In this document: positions 1 through 8,668 of the stretch, piece by piece
Position numbering within the stretch: position 1 is the stretch's first letter
Layout of the letters: every line of letters starts with the position of its first letter
Origin: a virus
Length of the DNA: 20,533 nt
Direction: 5' to 3' (one strand)
IMG/VR virus record: IMGVR_UViG_3300020207_001855
Span: 1 to 20,533 of that record
Program-made: the position numbers and the translations under genes
The notes under the pieces: model-generated
What the model saw: the letters and a program-made list of their open reading frames with translations, nothing else
What the model was told of the DNA's origin: nothing
The model's database searches: none

Positions 1-323
1 AGTTTTTCGAAGTACCTATCTCTTCCATAAAGTTTAACGCCATTGACCGAAATGTTGGTTGCAAAGACAACATCCTTGTTGTCAACGTTTTCATCCCACA
101 GATCATTATACATGTTTTGAAAAGGAATTTGTTCGTTTATAACTTTCTGATCAAGATCTTTATACCAACGTCTTTGTTGTTCGACGCTCTCGCCGTATCT
201 CAATTTCCAATAACAATGTTTTCTACGAAAAGACTCTTTGTACCTTTCGTATTGTATGTGATATTTTCCATCAAATGTATTGTGATCGTGCAAGTTTAAA
301 GGTTGCGCAAAAATCTTCTTCAT
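1..323 (-). CDS. hypothetical protein, C-terminus cut by window edge
   Basis: An open frame starts with ATG at 323 and stays open to the left edge, giving 107 residues beginning MKKIFAQPLNLHDHN. The start overlaps the stop of the upstream radical-SAM gene as TAATG, so the two are probably translationally coupled. The visible part is polar, rich in Lys, Arg, Tyr and Trp, has a single Cys near residue 37, and shows no membrane segment or signal peptide. I do not recognise a family. Position at the downstream end of the radical-SAM block suggests it belongs to the same operon. The frame is well supported by coupling and by the absence of stops; its function is unknown. Confidence 0.7.
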   Translation of the reverse strand, partial: MKKIFAQPLNLHDHNTFDGKYHIQYERYKESFRRKHCYWKLRYGESVEQQRRWYKDLDQKVINEQIPFQNMYNDLWDENVDNKDVVFATNISVNGVKLYGRDRYFEK

Positions 324-1132
324 TAACCCACCATTCTATCAAGGATCTTTTCCATCATTATAGCTTCTATTTCGGGTTCTCTTCTTGAAAGTTTTTCGAC
401 ACAGTTCTGACAATATCTCTCAAACTCAAACAATTCAAAGTTCATCATCTTGTCGATGTTTTCTTTAGTAACATCGAAGTGACGAGAACCGTTAATAACT
501 TTCTTACTGCAGTGCCTGATTTTTTTGATTTCAAAATCAATAACTGGAACACGAGGAAACAAAGAACAGATGCGTCTTGTCATCTCTGGTTCTTGTTCGA
601 ATGTGTCGTAAGTTGGAGATCTAGAATTGTACTCTTTGAACTTGGTGTTTTTGTGATACAGATGCATCAACCCATGTTTCTTTCTATACTCTTCAAAGTT
701 AGGCGTCATGATAATCAGATTATAGTTGTGATTATCATTTGGGCCAAAGAAGTCATAGTTACCCAACTTCTCAATACGATCATCATAAAAGTCCAACACT
801 AAGTGTTCTACATAGTGGACTTCTGGATCTTCTAAGATGTGAGGATAAAACTTCCTTATTAGACTGTTAGATAGGACAACTGGTGTGAGGTTAGGGTACT
901 TCTTAATCTCTGCAATAACTTCATCTAAGTTTTTACATAGAGCAGGTTCTCCGCCAAGTAGATTAATTCGTGCATTGTAGGGACTCAACCACTCCAATAG
1001 GGGTGCAGCGAACTCCATGTCCACTGTTAGGTTGCGCATCTCTGTTGTCCACGCTGTGCAGTAGTGACAGGATTTGTTACACGACTTTGTTAAGTAAAAG
1101 TCGATACCCAATCCATAAGCTTCTGAACTCAT
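323..1132 (-). CDS. radical SAM protein with C-terminal SPASM-like cysteines
   Basis: A 269-residue protein with the radical-SAM iron-sulfur signature CNKSCHYC at residues 18-25 (Cys18, Cys22, Cys25, spacing x3/x2) and the SAM-binding strand GGEP at 60-63. More cysteines in the C-terminal third (an IC pair before an arginine-rich strand, HCSKK, and a CQNC pair) look like a partial SPASM/twitch cluster that would hold an auxiliary Fe-S centre. Family knowledge: such enzymes cleave SAM to a 5'-deoxyadenosyl radical and modify peptides, sugars or cofactors. The ATG at 1132 overlaps the stop of the DegT aminotransferase gene as TAATG, which suggests linked functions, as in amino-sugar pathways where radical-SAM and DegT enzymes act in sequence. 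Substrate unknown. Confidence 0.9.
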   Translation of the reverse strand: MSSEAYGLGIDFYLTKSCNKSCHYCTAWTTEMRNLTVDMEFAAPLLEWLSPYNARINLLGGEPALCKNLDEVIAEIKKYPNLTPVVLSNSLIRKFYPHILEDPEVHYVEHLVLDFYDDRIEKLGNYDFFGPNDNHNYNLIIMTPNFEEYRKKHGLMHLYHKNTKFKEYNSRSPTYDTFEQEPEMTRRICSLFPRVPVIDFEIKKIRHCSKKVINGSRHFDVTKENIDKMMNFELFEFERYCQNCVEKLSRREPEIEAIMMEKILDRMVG

Positions 1133-2235
1133 TATAAAATTCCTGTAATTGATTCTATAACTGTATTTATTTCGTCCTCAGTAAGCCATGGATTGATAGG
1201 AACTGACATGATTGTACGTGCAGCGTGAAGCGCATTTGGTGTGTCGTCCATACGAATTTCCACTCCATCCCACACTTTATTTTCAGTCAATGCCATATCA
1301 TAATGAATCTTGGGATTCCACTTTTTAGATTGTTTAATGCCCTGCATCACAAAGTGTCTTGTTTCCGTATCTTCAAAACGCACCACATACTTGTGATAGT
1401 TGTGTTGCAGTGTACTACGAGGTTTTTGTGCTTGGGTAATTAAGGGCAAGTCTTTAAATGCAGAATCATATTTCTTTGCAATCTCTTGTCGTTTGGATTG
1501 CCATACTGTAAGATTTTTAAGTCTTAGATTAATAACCTCTGCGTTAGGTACATATAGTTTTGAATTCATAGATCTTTGTACTACAAACTCTTCTCCGATC
1601 TTACCATGTCGACGCATAGATTGTACTTTTTCTGCCATGTCTTTATCGTTGGTCATGAACATACCACCACCAGCGATACCAGATACGACTTTATTTGAAT
1701 TGAAACTATAAACACTGCAGTCACCAATGGTTCCTGCTTTGCGTCCGTCTAGTGAAGAACCAAGAGATTGCGCTGCATCCTCTATGAAAAGAATGTCGTG
1801 TTCTTTACACCATTCTTCAATCTCTCTGGTGTCTGACATAGAACCGAAAAGGTGAGTGTAGATCAACGCCCTTGTGTGTTTTGACACCATACGTTTAATA
1901 CTGTCAAAAGACATATGATATGTGTCTAGGTCAATATCGCAGAACACAGGCGTTGCGCCCGCACGTGTGATACATGTCGCAGAAGAAATCCAAGAGAAGT
2001 TTGTAACCAGAACTTCGTCACCATATCCAATATCATTCGCTACCAATGCGAAATACAACGCATCTGTTGCGTTCGCCACACCTACTGCATAGTACCTACC
2101 AGTAAACACTTCGATGTTCTTTTCCAAGAAATCGACTTTACCGTCATAGTCTTTTTTCATCGTCTTTTCAAAAAGGGTGTGATATGATCCCTCGTTGATT
2201 TCATATTCACGGTCCCATGCATCGTATGGTATCAC
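1132..2235 (-). CDS. DegT/DnrJ/EryC1/StrS family PLP aminotransferase
   Basis: A 367-residue, full-length member of the DegT/StrS sugar aminotransferase family. Visible motifs are the N-terminal GVANATDAL stretch, IEDAAQSLGS with the PLP-ring Asp at residue 153, and SFNSNKVVSG followed by a glycine run, in which Lys182 should form the Schiff base with PLP. These enzymes usually transfer an amino group from glutamate to a keto-sugar nucleotide. The start is GTG at 2235: an AAGGAG ribosome-binding site lies seven bases upstream, and a promoter (2268-2296) lies just ahead, so this gene opens its own transcription unit within the block. The stop overlaps the start of the next radical-SAM gene. 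Family assignment is firm; the exact sugar is not known. Confidence 0.92.
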   Translation of the reverse strand: MIPYDAWDREYEINEGSYHTLFEKTMKKDYDGKVDFLEKNIEVFTGRYYAVGVANATDALYFALVANDIGYGDEVLVTNFSWISSATCITRAGATPVFCDIDLDTYHMSFDSIKRMVSKHTRALIYTHLFGSMSDTREIEEWCKEHDILFIEDAAQSLGSSLDGRKAGTIGDCSVYSFNSNKVVSGIAGGGMFMTNDKDMAEKVQSMRRHGKIGEEFVVQRSMNSKLYVPNAEVINLRLKNLTVWQSKRQEIAKKYDSAFKDLPLITQAQKPRSTLQHNYHKYVVRFEDTETRHFVMQGIKQSKKWNPKIHYDMALTENKVWDGVEIRMDDTPNALHAARTIMSVPINPWLTEDEINTVIESITGIL

Positions 2236-2267
2236 TTTTTCACTCCTTCATACAATTCTATTTTTGT

Positions 2268-2296
2268 ACTATATCATATCGTGCGTTAATTGTCAA
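2268..2296 (-). promoter_or_regulatory. sigma70-type promoter for the DegT / radical SAM pair
   Basis: On the minus strand, TTGACA (2296-2291) and TATAGT (2273-2268) are separated by exactly 17 bases, in the 65-base gap between the PP-loop/radical-SAM gene and the DegT gene. Expected start is about 2261, leaving a leader of roughly 25 bases with the AAGGAG site. The match is 11 of 12 to the host vegetative consensus. Confidence 0.8.
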
Positions 2297-2300
2297 CAAA

Positions 2301-4610
2301 TTATATCAAATTGTCGTGTTCTTTTTCTAATTCTTCAACTTGTTTGCCCCATGACGTAAATAGTTCTTTTCTTTCATCTGTCATAGGTCTGTTCTCATAG
2401 AACTTCTCTAACTCTGGGAAAACATCAAACAAAGACATTTCCCATCTAGTGCCTTCATAATATTTATCTTGAAGCAATAGGTAATCAAAAATGTCCTGAA
2501 GATCAACGTCTGGTTCTGGCGGTCTAGACAACGCTGCTTGAATATCAGGCCATTCTTCATACTTTGGAATCAATTCATCTTTAAGTTCTTGTGGAAGGTT
2601 ATTAGTTCTTAGATGTGGTGGGTTCTCTAACATCGCCCAATTAAGTTGGTCAATCACAGGATGATCTTTGCACCAATCAACCACTTCATAGAAACGCATA
2701 ACACTAAGGAAAGACACCAGACCATTAAAGTCAACAACTGCGTTGTCAAACTGACCACAGAGTTCAACGTTCTTTACAACTTTATCCCAATCAGTTCTTC
2801 GACGCATGTATTCAATTACAGGACCAATACCATCAACGGATGCAACCACTGCAACGTGATCGAAGTAAGGAATATAGGTTAGTAGGTTATGTTTACCAGC
2901 TTTCGTCTCTGTTAAGTTTGTTTGATATTTCAAAGAGATTTTTGGCGCATGACCCGAATCAATCAACGCATCCAACATCTCATATTGTTTTTTCATAATC
3001 AAAGGTTCACCACCAATGATTTTAATACTCTTGATATATGGCGCAAGTTGAATGATCTGTTCAACAGTACCCTCTGTTTTATCTTTCATGACGTGTTGAA
3101 TGAGTCTACCCTGCGGGTTCGAATGTCTTCCATGCACATAAGAAGGCCACACTTTATCCGTAACAACACCCTTTTCCAAACTCTTCATTCGTGTAGTTGA
3201 GTTGATGTAGTCACACATATAACAATCAAGGTTACATTCTGATCCGTAGATTTTCAACTGAACTTCAAAGATCCTTTCACTTGGACCTCGTAAATTTTGA
3301 TCCATGTAGCGAGAGTTCTTAATTCTGAATTCACCAGTTTTTCTATATCTCTCAACCTTAGCAGCAATCTTATTCCAGAATGGCGGATCGTTCGTATGAA
3401 TTTTTAAACAGTTTGTTCTTCTTGATCTTCCGTATCTTTCCTCATCGGTATAACACCTCTGACAAATTCTTTTTACGTTTTTCAAATCAGATCCAACCGT
3501 GGTCATTTCACGACGAATACTATTCATGTATTCGCTGTTCTCCATCCAATCTACAAGACCTACTTCTTCAACAGATACGCCGCTTGAGGCGCCAAAACAA
3601 CATGCTTGGTACATACCGTCTAGTTCTGCATAAATCTGTGTAAAGGGAATGGTGCAGAAATATATGTCTTTTGCTTTTGCAAGTTGAACAATAGAATTAT
3701 CTTGGGCTGCCACCATTTCGCCCTTCTCATCCATGTTTCTCCACCACGCAGAAGTACTAATGTTGCCTGGCGTATTCTTATCGCCTGGACCGCCCTTGAT
3801 CAAATGTGGCGGCAGTTCTTTCCACACAATTGGAAGATCTCCAACTGGCCAATCCCATGCCCATGCTTTCTCTTCACACCAGAAACACTGTTTACACTCT
3901 TTAGTGAAGTTTGCAGTCAACACAGGCGAAGTTCCAACACAGGATCTTGTAATTGGAAATAGATCGTGCATCAAATTGTTTTCGATATAAACGCCTGCAA
4001 CGAACTTCTTATCAACATTACAGTATGGTTGATAGATACTGAAAGGACCCCATTTACCACTCACTCTCCACTCTTCAATAGGATCGTGTTCTTGATCTCT
4101 ACGTCTTTCTGCTTTGTGATAGAAATCCCATTTCATCATTTCATCGCTAGGAGGATTCCTAGTCATCGCATCAATTCTGATTGCATCTGGATAAAGTTCT
4201 AATGCACGTTCCATCATCATCCAAGATATTCTATCAACTTGAATAATTTTAGAAACCTGTCTTCTTCTCATAGTCTTAAAGGTTTCGTTTTCTGCCATAA
4301 TGGCTTCAACTTCTTCATGAGTAATAAAGGTTTCATCTTTGTCGTTGAAGTCGTAAGTTTCAATAGGGGGGATGTTGTTTTCGGGAAACTTCTTTTGCAT
4401 CCATTCAACGATTTCTTTTGCAGCATCCGCATCTTTTGGTGCATTTTGATCTCGACAAGTGTAAGGAACCAATTGCACTTGAGGAAAATGTTTTGAAATC
4501 AAATAAAGCAAACTTGCAGAATCGCACCCGCCCGATATTGATATAGGACAAAGTTCAGGAATTTCATTTGGAAACAAATCAATTGTTTGATCGCCATGAG
4601 TAATTTTCAT
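2301..4610 (-). CDS. fusion: QueC-like PP-loop ATPase domain + twitch/SPASM-type radical SAM domain
   Basis: A 769-residue two-part protein. Residues about 20-250 carry a PP-loop ATP pyrophosphatase motif, SGGCDS at 26-31, and a four-cysteine set (Cys224, then CKQCFWC at 239-245) placed like the zinc site of QueC-type enzymes, though with a longer first spacing. From about residue 272 (KGGPGD) to the end it is homologous to the neighbouring 472-aa radical-SAM protein: an N-terminal SPASM-like cysteine region (319, 337, 338, 383, 386), then CNLDCYMC at 459-466 and GGEP at 533-536. Known chemistry: PP-loop domains adenylate a carboxylate or amide, and radical-SAM domains do radical chemistry. 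Substrates are not known, and it is not a recognisable QueE. ATG at 4610 has a GAGG site about ten bases upstream. Confidence 0.88.
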   Translation of the reverse strand: MKITHGDQTIDLFPNEIPELCPISISGGCDSASLLYLISKHFPQVQLVPYTCRDQNAPKDADAAKEIVEWMQKKFPENNIPPIETYDFNDKDETFITHEEVEAIMAENETFKTMRRRQVSKIIQVDRISWMMMERALELYPDAIRIDAMTRNPPSDEMMKWDFYHKAERRRDQEHDPIEEWRVSGKWGPFSIYQPYCNVDKKFVAGVYIENNLMHDLFPITRSCVGTSPVLTANFTKECKQCFWCEEKAWAWDWPVGDLPIVWKELPPHLIKGGPGDKNTPGNISTSAWWRNMDEKGEMVAAQDNSIVQLAKAKDIYFCTIPFTQIYAELDGMYQACCFGASSGVSVEEVGLVDWMENSEYMNSIRREMTTVGSDLKNVKRICQRCYTDEERYGRSRRTNCLKIHTNDPPFWNKIAAKVERYRKTGEFRIKNSRYMDQNLRGPSERIFEVQLKIYGSECNLDCYMCDYINSTTRMKSLEKGVVTDKVWPSYVHGRHSNPQGRLIQHVMKDKTEGTVEQIIQLAPYIKSIKIIGGEPLIMKKQYEMLDALIDSGHAPKISLKYQTNLTETKAGKHNLLTYIPYFDHVAVVASVDGIGPVIEYMRRRTDWDKVVKNVELCGQFDNAVVDFNGLVSFLSVMRFYEVVDWCKDHPVIDQLNWAMLENPPHLRTNNLPQELKDELIPKYEEWPDIQAALSRPPEPDVDLQDIFDYLLLQDKYYEGTRWEMSLFDVFPELEKFYENRPMTDERKELFTSWGKQVEELEKEHDNLI

Positions 4611-4623
4611 TTTTTATTATACC

Positions 4624-5208
4624 TCAGTCATTTATTCGTGCAAGATCTGTGACAAAATCGATATTCTCAACAACCCCTGCTTCTTTTGCCTTGCGCCAGA
4701 ACTCCGAAAACGCCACGTTGTTTCTTTCCATTTGAGTGACGCCTTCTGCTTCATATTCAGTACACATGTCAAGAAGTACTTTTACTTGATGTCCTTCTCT
4801 AGCCCATGCAAGTGCAGAGTACGGTGTCGCATCTAAAATACATCCTTTGGTGTTTGTACCACCAAAGATTACGTTTTTAGCAATTGTTTTTACATCCCAC
4901 AATAACTTTTCTATTTCAAGAATACTGTCGAACTTTACTGGATCAATATTAACCCATTTATGAATACCTGCTTCTTCAACGACCTTTCGAAACTCATTCA
5001 TCTTGTGGTCAAAGTTTCTATGATGATCGGACAAGATCACCATTCTCTTTTTACTTTCAAAAACCACCTTTCTTAGTGTACTCCACCGCAATGCTTCAGA
5101 ATACTCATCAGTCATAGTTGGTTTCCCTTCCATGTGAATAAGCATTAGTACATTTTTTGGGGTAGGTTTAAATTTGTTGTTTGCAGGATTTGCATTTTTC
5201 TTTGCCAT
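4624..5208 (-). CDS. isochorismatase-fold (cysteine hydrolase-like) protein
   Basis: A 194-residue protein whose C-terminal half matches the isochorismatase/nicotinamidase pattern: a strand, then GGTNTKGCILDATPYSALA with the expected nucleophile Cys123, a helix, and a second strand VKVLLDMC. Residues 20-26 (VLMLIHM) align with the usual VIDMQ strand, but the catalytic Asp is a His (His25). Lys92 in PVKFDSI is a candidate for the catalytic Lys. The N-terminal 18 residues are a Lys/Asn-rich tail. Family members hydrolyse amides or vinyl ethers; with the Asp replaced, activity may be altered or lost. It lies between two paralogous radical-SAM genes, 13 bases from one and 2 from the other, so it is very probably part of the pathway. 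Fold call moderate, function uncertain. Confidence 0.68.
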   Translation of the reverse strand: MAKKNANPANNKFKPTPKNVLMLIHMEGKPTMTDEYSEALRWSTLRKVVFESKKRMVILSDHHRNFDHKMNEFRKVVEEAGIHKWVNIDPVKFDSILEIEKLLWDVKTIAKNVIFGGTNTKGCILDATPYSALAWAREGHQVKVLLDMCTEYEAEGVTQMERNNVAFSEFWRKAKEAGVVENIDFVTDLARIND

Positions 5209-5210
5209 AT

Positions 5211-6629
5211 TTATATCAACCCTTGTTCATGAAGTTTATCATGCAAATCCTTTTGCAGATAATACTGTTTCAATTCTGGATATACATCAAAAAGATTCCA
5301 GTCCCATTTTGTGCCTTTATAAAATTTGTCCATCATTAACAAATAGTTTAACGTATCTTGATAGTCTATACCATAATTACTTTCCTTTAAAACATTTTGA
5401 ATATCAGGAAACTTTTCATACTTGGGTATCAATTCCTGTTTTAACTCGTAAGGCAAAATGTTTGCTTGAAGTTTTTCTGGGTTTCTAATATTAGACCAAT
5501 TAACTTGTTCAATCCAATCTTCGTTTTCTTCACACCACTCAACCAATTTATAAAACCTCAACACACTGAGGAAACTTATTGTGCCATTAATGTTTACTTG
5601 AACGTTTGGAAAATCTTTTACACGTTTTATATTCTCTATAATCGTATCCCAATCAGACTTTCGTCTAATATAGTTATTATATCTACCATAACCATCAAGA
5701 GAAACTGTAAACTCAAACATTTCGAACTTAGGGATGTAGTCAAGAAGGTTGTGTCCCTGCAAAGACAGAGAACTCATATTAGTCTGATATTTTACAAAAA
5801 TTTCTTTTGAATGCCCAGTCTCAATTATTCTATCAAACAATTCATAGAACATTTTCATCATAAGCGGTTCACCACCAATTAACTTTAGATTGCGGATATA
5901 CGGCGCAAGTTCTACAATCTGATCAATAAACTTATATTGATTTTGTCTTTTTGGTGATTGTGATGGTTCGATAGAACGTCCAACAAAAACATTTTGTGTT
6001 TCTAACGACTCGCTCGCCATAGTTTTTTCTCTCGTAGTAGAATCATAAGGCATACACATATAACAATCTAAATTACAAACATTACCAAATGCTTTAATTT
6101 GCATTTCAAAAATTCTATTTGTAATTCTACCTTTACCAGTTTCTTTAAAGATACGAACTGCATCTCTAATGCCTGGCCAAATACCGACATCGTTTGTTTG
6201 TATTTTTAGTGAAGCTTGTCGTCTTGAACGACCATAAAGTGCTTCTTGTTTTATACAGTTTCTACACACATCTTTGCAGACAGTCAAATCAGAATTTGGT
6301 GTTGTCATTTCTTGACGCATTTTGTTCAGTTTTTCATCATGAACAAAATAGTCACTAATAGTTTTATCTCTAATGTTTACCAAATCGTCGTGTTGATCAT
6401 ATGCCCAAGAACACGGAAAGAGATTGCCTCTTGTATCTGTGTACAACAATTGAAATGGTGCACTACAAAACCAGATATCTTGATTTTTAATTTGTTCTTC
6501 CAGAATATCCACGTGCTGAAACCAAGAACTAGTATCCACTAGTCCACCACCTAAGTAGTTATCGCCTGGACCACCTTTATAGATGTCAGACATATTAGTT
6601 TGAGTACTGAATTTCTGTTCGTATTTCAT
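5211..6629 (-). CDS. twitch/SPASM-type radical SAM protein
   Basis: A 472-residue protein co-linear with the C-terminal two thirds of the 769-aa fusion: both start this part with KGGPGD (here 18-23), have a SPASM-like cysteine region first (Cys55, 73, 118, 122, 125), then YGRSRRQASLKIQTNDV, the radical-SAM motif CNLDCYMC (185-192) and GGEP (252-255), and end with a shared region near LFDVYPEL. The two are clearly paralogues from a local duplication; this one lacks the PP-loop half. I start at ATG 6629, because AGAGA lies at good spacing; a TTG two codons upstream is also open, but would leave almost no spacing from that site. It follows the next radical-SAM gene by two bases. Reaction unknown. 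Confidence 0.9.
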   Translation of the reverse strand: MKYEQKFSTQTNMSDIYKGGPGDNYLGGGLVDTSSWFQHVDILEEQIKNQDIWFCSAPFQLLYTDTRGNLFPCSWAYDQHDDLVNIRDKTISDYFVHDEKLNKMRQEMTTPNSDLTVCKDVCRNCIKQEALYGRSRRQASLKIQTNDVGIWPGIRDAVRIFKETGKGRITNRIFEMQIKAFGNVCNLDCYMCMPYDSTTREKTMASESLETQNVFVGRSIEPSQSPKRQNQYKFIDQIVELAPYIRNLKLIGGEPLMMKMFYELFDRIIETGHSKEIFVKYQTNMSSLSLQGHNLLDYIPKFEMFEFTVSLDGYGRYNNYIRRKSDWDTIIENIKRVKDFPNVQVNINGTISFLSVLRFYKLVEWCEENEDWIEQVNWSNIRNPEKLQANILPYELKQELIPKYEKFPDIQNVLKESNYGIDYQDTLNYLLMMDKFYKGTKWDWNLFDVYPELKQYYLQKDLHDKLHEQGLI

Positions 6630-6631
6630 AT

Positions 6632-7462
6632 TCAATCTCTTTTATTGGGGTCCCAATCTGGTCTTTTCCAAGGCGCATTTTCTTCAATCATTTGAAGTTT
6701 ACTCTTTGGGGGTTCCTGCATTTTCAACCAACGTCTTCTTGGAAGTTTATGCCACTTATCCAACGCTTCAGTTCTATGAGCCCAATATTCTTTTTTGACT
6801 CTAAGTTGTCTAAACTTAGATGCGGGGGCTTCCAGTTTGAATTTAACATTATCTCTTAGTAAAGGGTTATCTGGTCTGAAACCTCTATTTGTGTTTACTA
6901 ACAATAATGCAAAGTCTTCTTTCTTAGCAATTTCAAGTGCTTCTTCAATTTCATGTTCGTTATACCCAAAGATAATATACTGCCAAACAATGCAGTGTCC
7001 CTTATCTCTACCTTCTTGCATACGTCTCCACACTTCTTTGAAGTTAGAACCAACACGATACCACTCACTTTTTTCGTCAATACCATCAACACCAAAGTAC
7101 CAAGCGTTTTCTCCAACACCATAACTGTATGCTTCTTCCCACCACTCGTCACTTTTACCACTACCAACAGTCGCAATCCGCACAGCTTTCTGTTGTCCAT
7201 CACACATTCTTAGTAGACTTAAAAAGTCTTTGTGATAGATTGGATCTGAGATCTGGCCACAGAATGTAATACTGTAATCATAATAGTCCAGAATTTTCTG
7301 AAATTGTTCTGGTTCCAAGTCAAAAGATCTACGGATCTGTTCTTGACTTGTGCTCTTTTGTCTAATACATTGCGGGCACTTAAAAATGCATCTGTGAGAA
7401 GTGTCTATGTTTGGACGACTTCGTTTTTGTTCTTGCACATATAAATCAGTAACTCGATTCAT
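6632..7462 (-). CDS. radical SAM core protein without a SPASM domain
   Basis: A 276-residue protein with the Fe-S motif CIFKCPQC at residues 25-32. The strand that normally reads GGEP is here TFCGQISDP (66-74), a variant seen in more distant radical-SAM proteins. Other core strands are visible (AVRIATVGSG, WYFGVDGI, WQYIIFGYNEHEIEEAL). The C-terminus is basic and Trp-rich and has no cysteine cluster. Its ATG lies inside the end of the upstream gene, with a 17-base overlap and a GGTGGAG ribosome-binding site, so the two are translationally coupled. Because the upstream protein ends in a SPASM-like domain, the pair may act as a split version of the SPASM-then-core order found in the two larger radical-SAM proteins. 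Substrate unknown. Confidence 0.87.
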   Translation of the reverse strand: MNRVTDLYVQEQKRSRPNIDTSHRCIFKCPQCIRQKSTSQEQIRRSFDLEPEQFQKILDYYDYSITFCGQISDPIYHKDFLSLLRMCDGQQKAVRIATVGSGKSDEWWEEAYSYGVGENAWYFGVDGIDEKSEWYRVGSNFKEVWRRMQEGRDKGHCIVWQYIIFGYNEHEIEEALEIAKKEDFALLLVNTNRGFRPDNPLLRDNVKFKLEAPASKFRQLRVKKEYWAHRTEALDKWHKLPRRRWLKMQEPPKSKLQMIEENAPWKRPDWDPNKRD

Positions 7463-8660
7463 GAAACTGCCACTCCACCTCTGTTTTTTCTTCTACTTTT
7501 AATGCATCTGTGTCTATGTTTACACCACACTTTTTCTTACACATATAAGATGCATTCTCTGGTTGCCAAAGCAATGTTTGAAAAAAGTTTTCCCACTGTT
7601 CAGACGTAAAGATGTCTTCCAGTTTTTCATTGTTAGCAAGTGCAAGTTCCTCGTCTTTTAATCCACAAGCCGTGATGTATCTGTGAACGGGCGGATCATC
7701 TAACCAACAACAAGGCAACATGTATCCATCTGAAGTATACGCTGCGCCTTTACTGATGTCCATGTGCGGTTTATTTTTTGAAAACAAAAATGATAAGCAT
7801 CTTGGTTGTATTTTCATAAGACTCTTCATCGCTTCTATAATAGGTTCAATTTTTGGGGTTTCGATTTCCCTTTCCCAATATACAGATCCACCATCGACAA
7901 CGTCTAGTTCTCTTTCATAGATCATATCTTTTCCATAATACTTACACTCCTGAATAATTCTAGGAGCTGGGTCCACATGATCTTTTGTGTAGACGTATGT
8001 ATTAAACAACCCTAAAAAATTATCTACTGGCACAAATACATTATTAAATGTAGGATTGACCCAATCCGCATCGTATGTAATAATGCCATGATCTTGATAT
8101 TTCGGTAGGTACTTAGATGCAACCTCATAATATCTTTCATTTGTTCCTAAGAACAAATATTCAAATTGCACGTCTTCTTGGAAATCTTTGTAAATGTCAA
8201 AGTTAATTCTTTTTTCGAATTGCAAACCTTGACCATTTGGATATACATCATGATCACAAAGATCAGCAATTTCTTTTGGTTTAAAGAATTCTATCGCAAT
8301 AGGATATTGCGTTGGATGGTTTTCTGAGTATACACTAATAAGTTTTCTAGAAAACAAATCTTTTAAAGTATCTTGTTGTTCTGGACGATAGTCTTTCCAG
8401 TTTCTCCAAGCTTGAGTAATCATGCTTCTACCCATAACCATTGTTATGAGAAGATTTTCATACCCAGTATCAAAAACTATGTTTTCACAATGAATATATT
8501 TACTTTCTATAACTTTTATATAATCAGAAGGTTTATATTTTCTATGGCACACAACAACTACACGTGCTTTAATACCCTCTTTATTCAAAAGGTCACAGTA
8601 TTCATAACTGTATAGAAATAGTCCATCGACTGGTTTGCTTGTCACAACAATATTAATCAT
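7446..8660 (-). CDS. GT-B-like domain with C-terminal stand-alone SPASM-like domain
   Basis: A 404-residue protein. Residues 1 to about 260 look like a degenerate GT-B glycosyltransferase: alternating strands and helices, with YTKDHVDPAPRIIQECKYYG (224-243) recalling the donor-site pRiieA...G segment. Residues about 285-382 look like a SPASM domain: AAYTSDGYMLPCCWLDDPP with Cys317-Cys318, a helix IFTSEQWENFF, and CKKKC at 374-378, but there is no radical-SAM core in this protein. Such a domain would bind an auxiliary Fe-S cluster. It overlaps the following radical-SAM core gene by 17 bases in a different frame. ATG at 8660 lies nine bases after the previous gene and has no strong ribosome-binding site. 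The glycosyltransferase part is a tentative fold call; the SPASM part is clearer. Confidence 0.68.
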   Translation of the reverse strand: MINIVVTSKPVDGLFLYSYEYCDLLNKEGIKARVVVVCHRKYKPSDYIKVIESKYIHCENIVFDTGYENLLITMVMGRSMITQAWRNWKDYRPEQQDTLKDLFSRKLISVYSENHPTQYPIAIEFFKPKEIADLCDHDVYPNGQGLQFEKRINFDIYKDFQEDVQFEYLFLGTNERYYEVASKYLPKYQDHGIITYDADWVNPTFNNVFVPVDNFLGLFNTYVYTKDHVDPAPRIIQECKYYGKDMIYERELDVVDGGSVYWEREIETPKIEPIIEAMKSLMKIQPRCLSFLFSKNKPHMDISKGAAYTSDGYMLPCCWLDDPPVHRYITACGLKDEELALANNEKLEDIFTSEQWENFFQTLLWQPENASYMCKKKCGVNIDTDALKVEEKTEVEWQFHESSY

Positions 8661-8668
8661 ATTTTAAT

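Noticed and set aside
5208-5215. TATAAATA on the minus strand at the start of the isochorismatase-like gene
   Set aside because: It covers the ATG itself and lies inside a tight operon; probably chance in AT-rich DNA.
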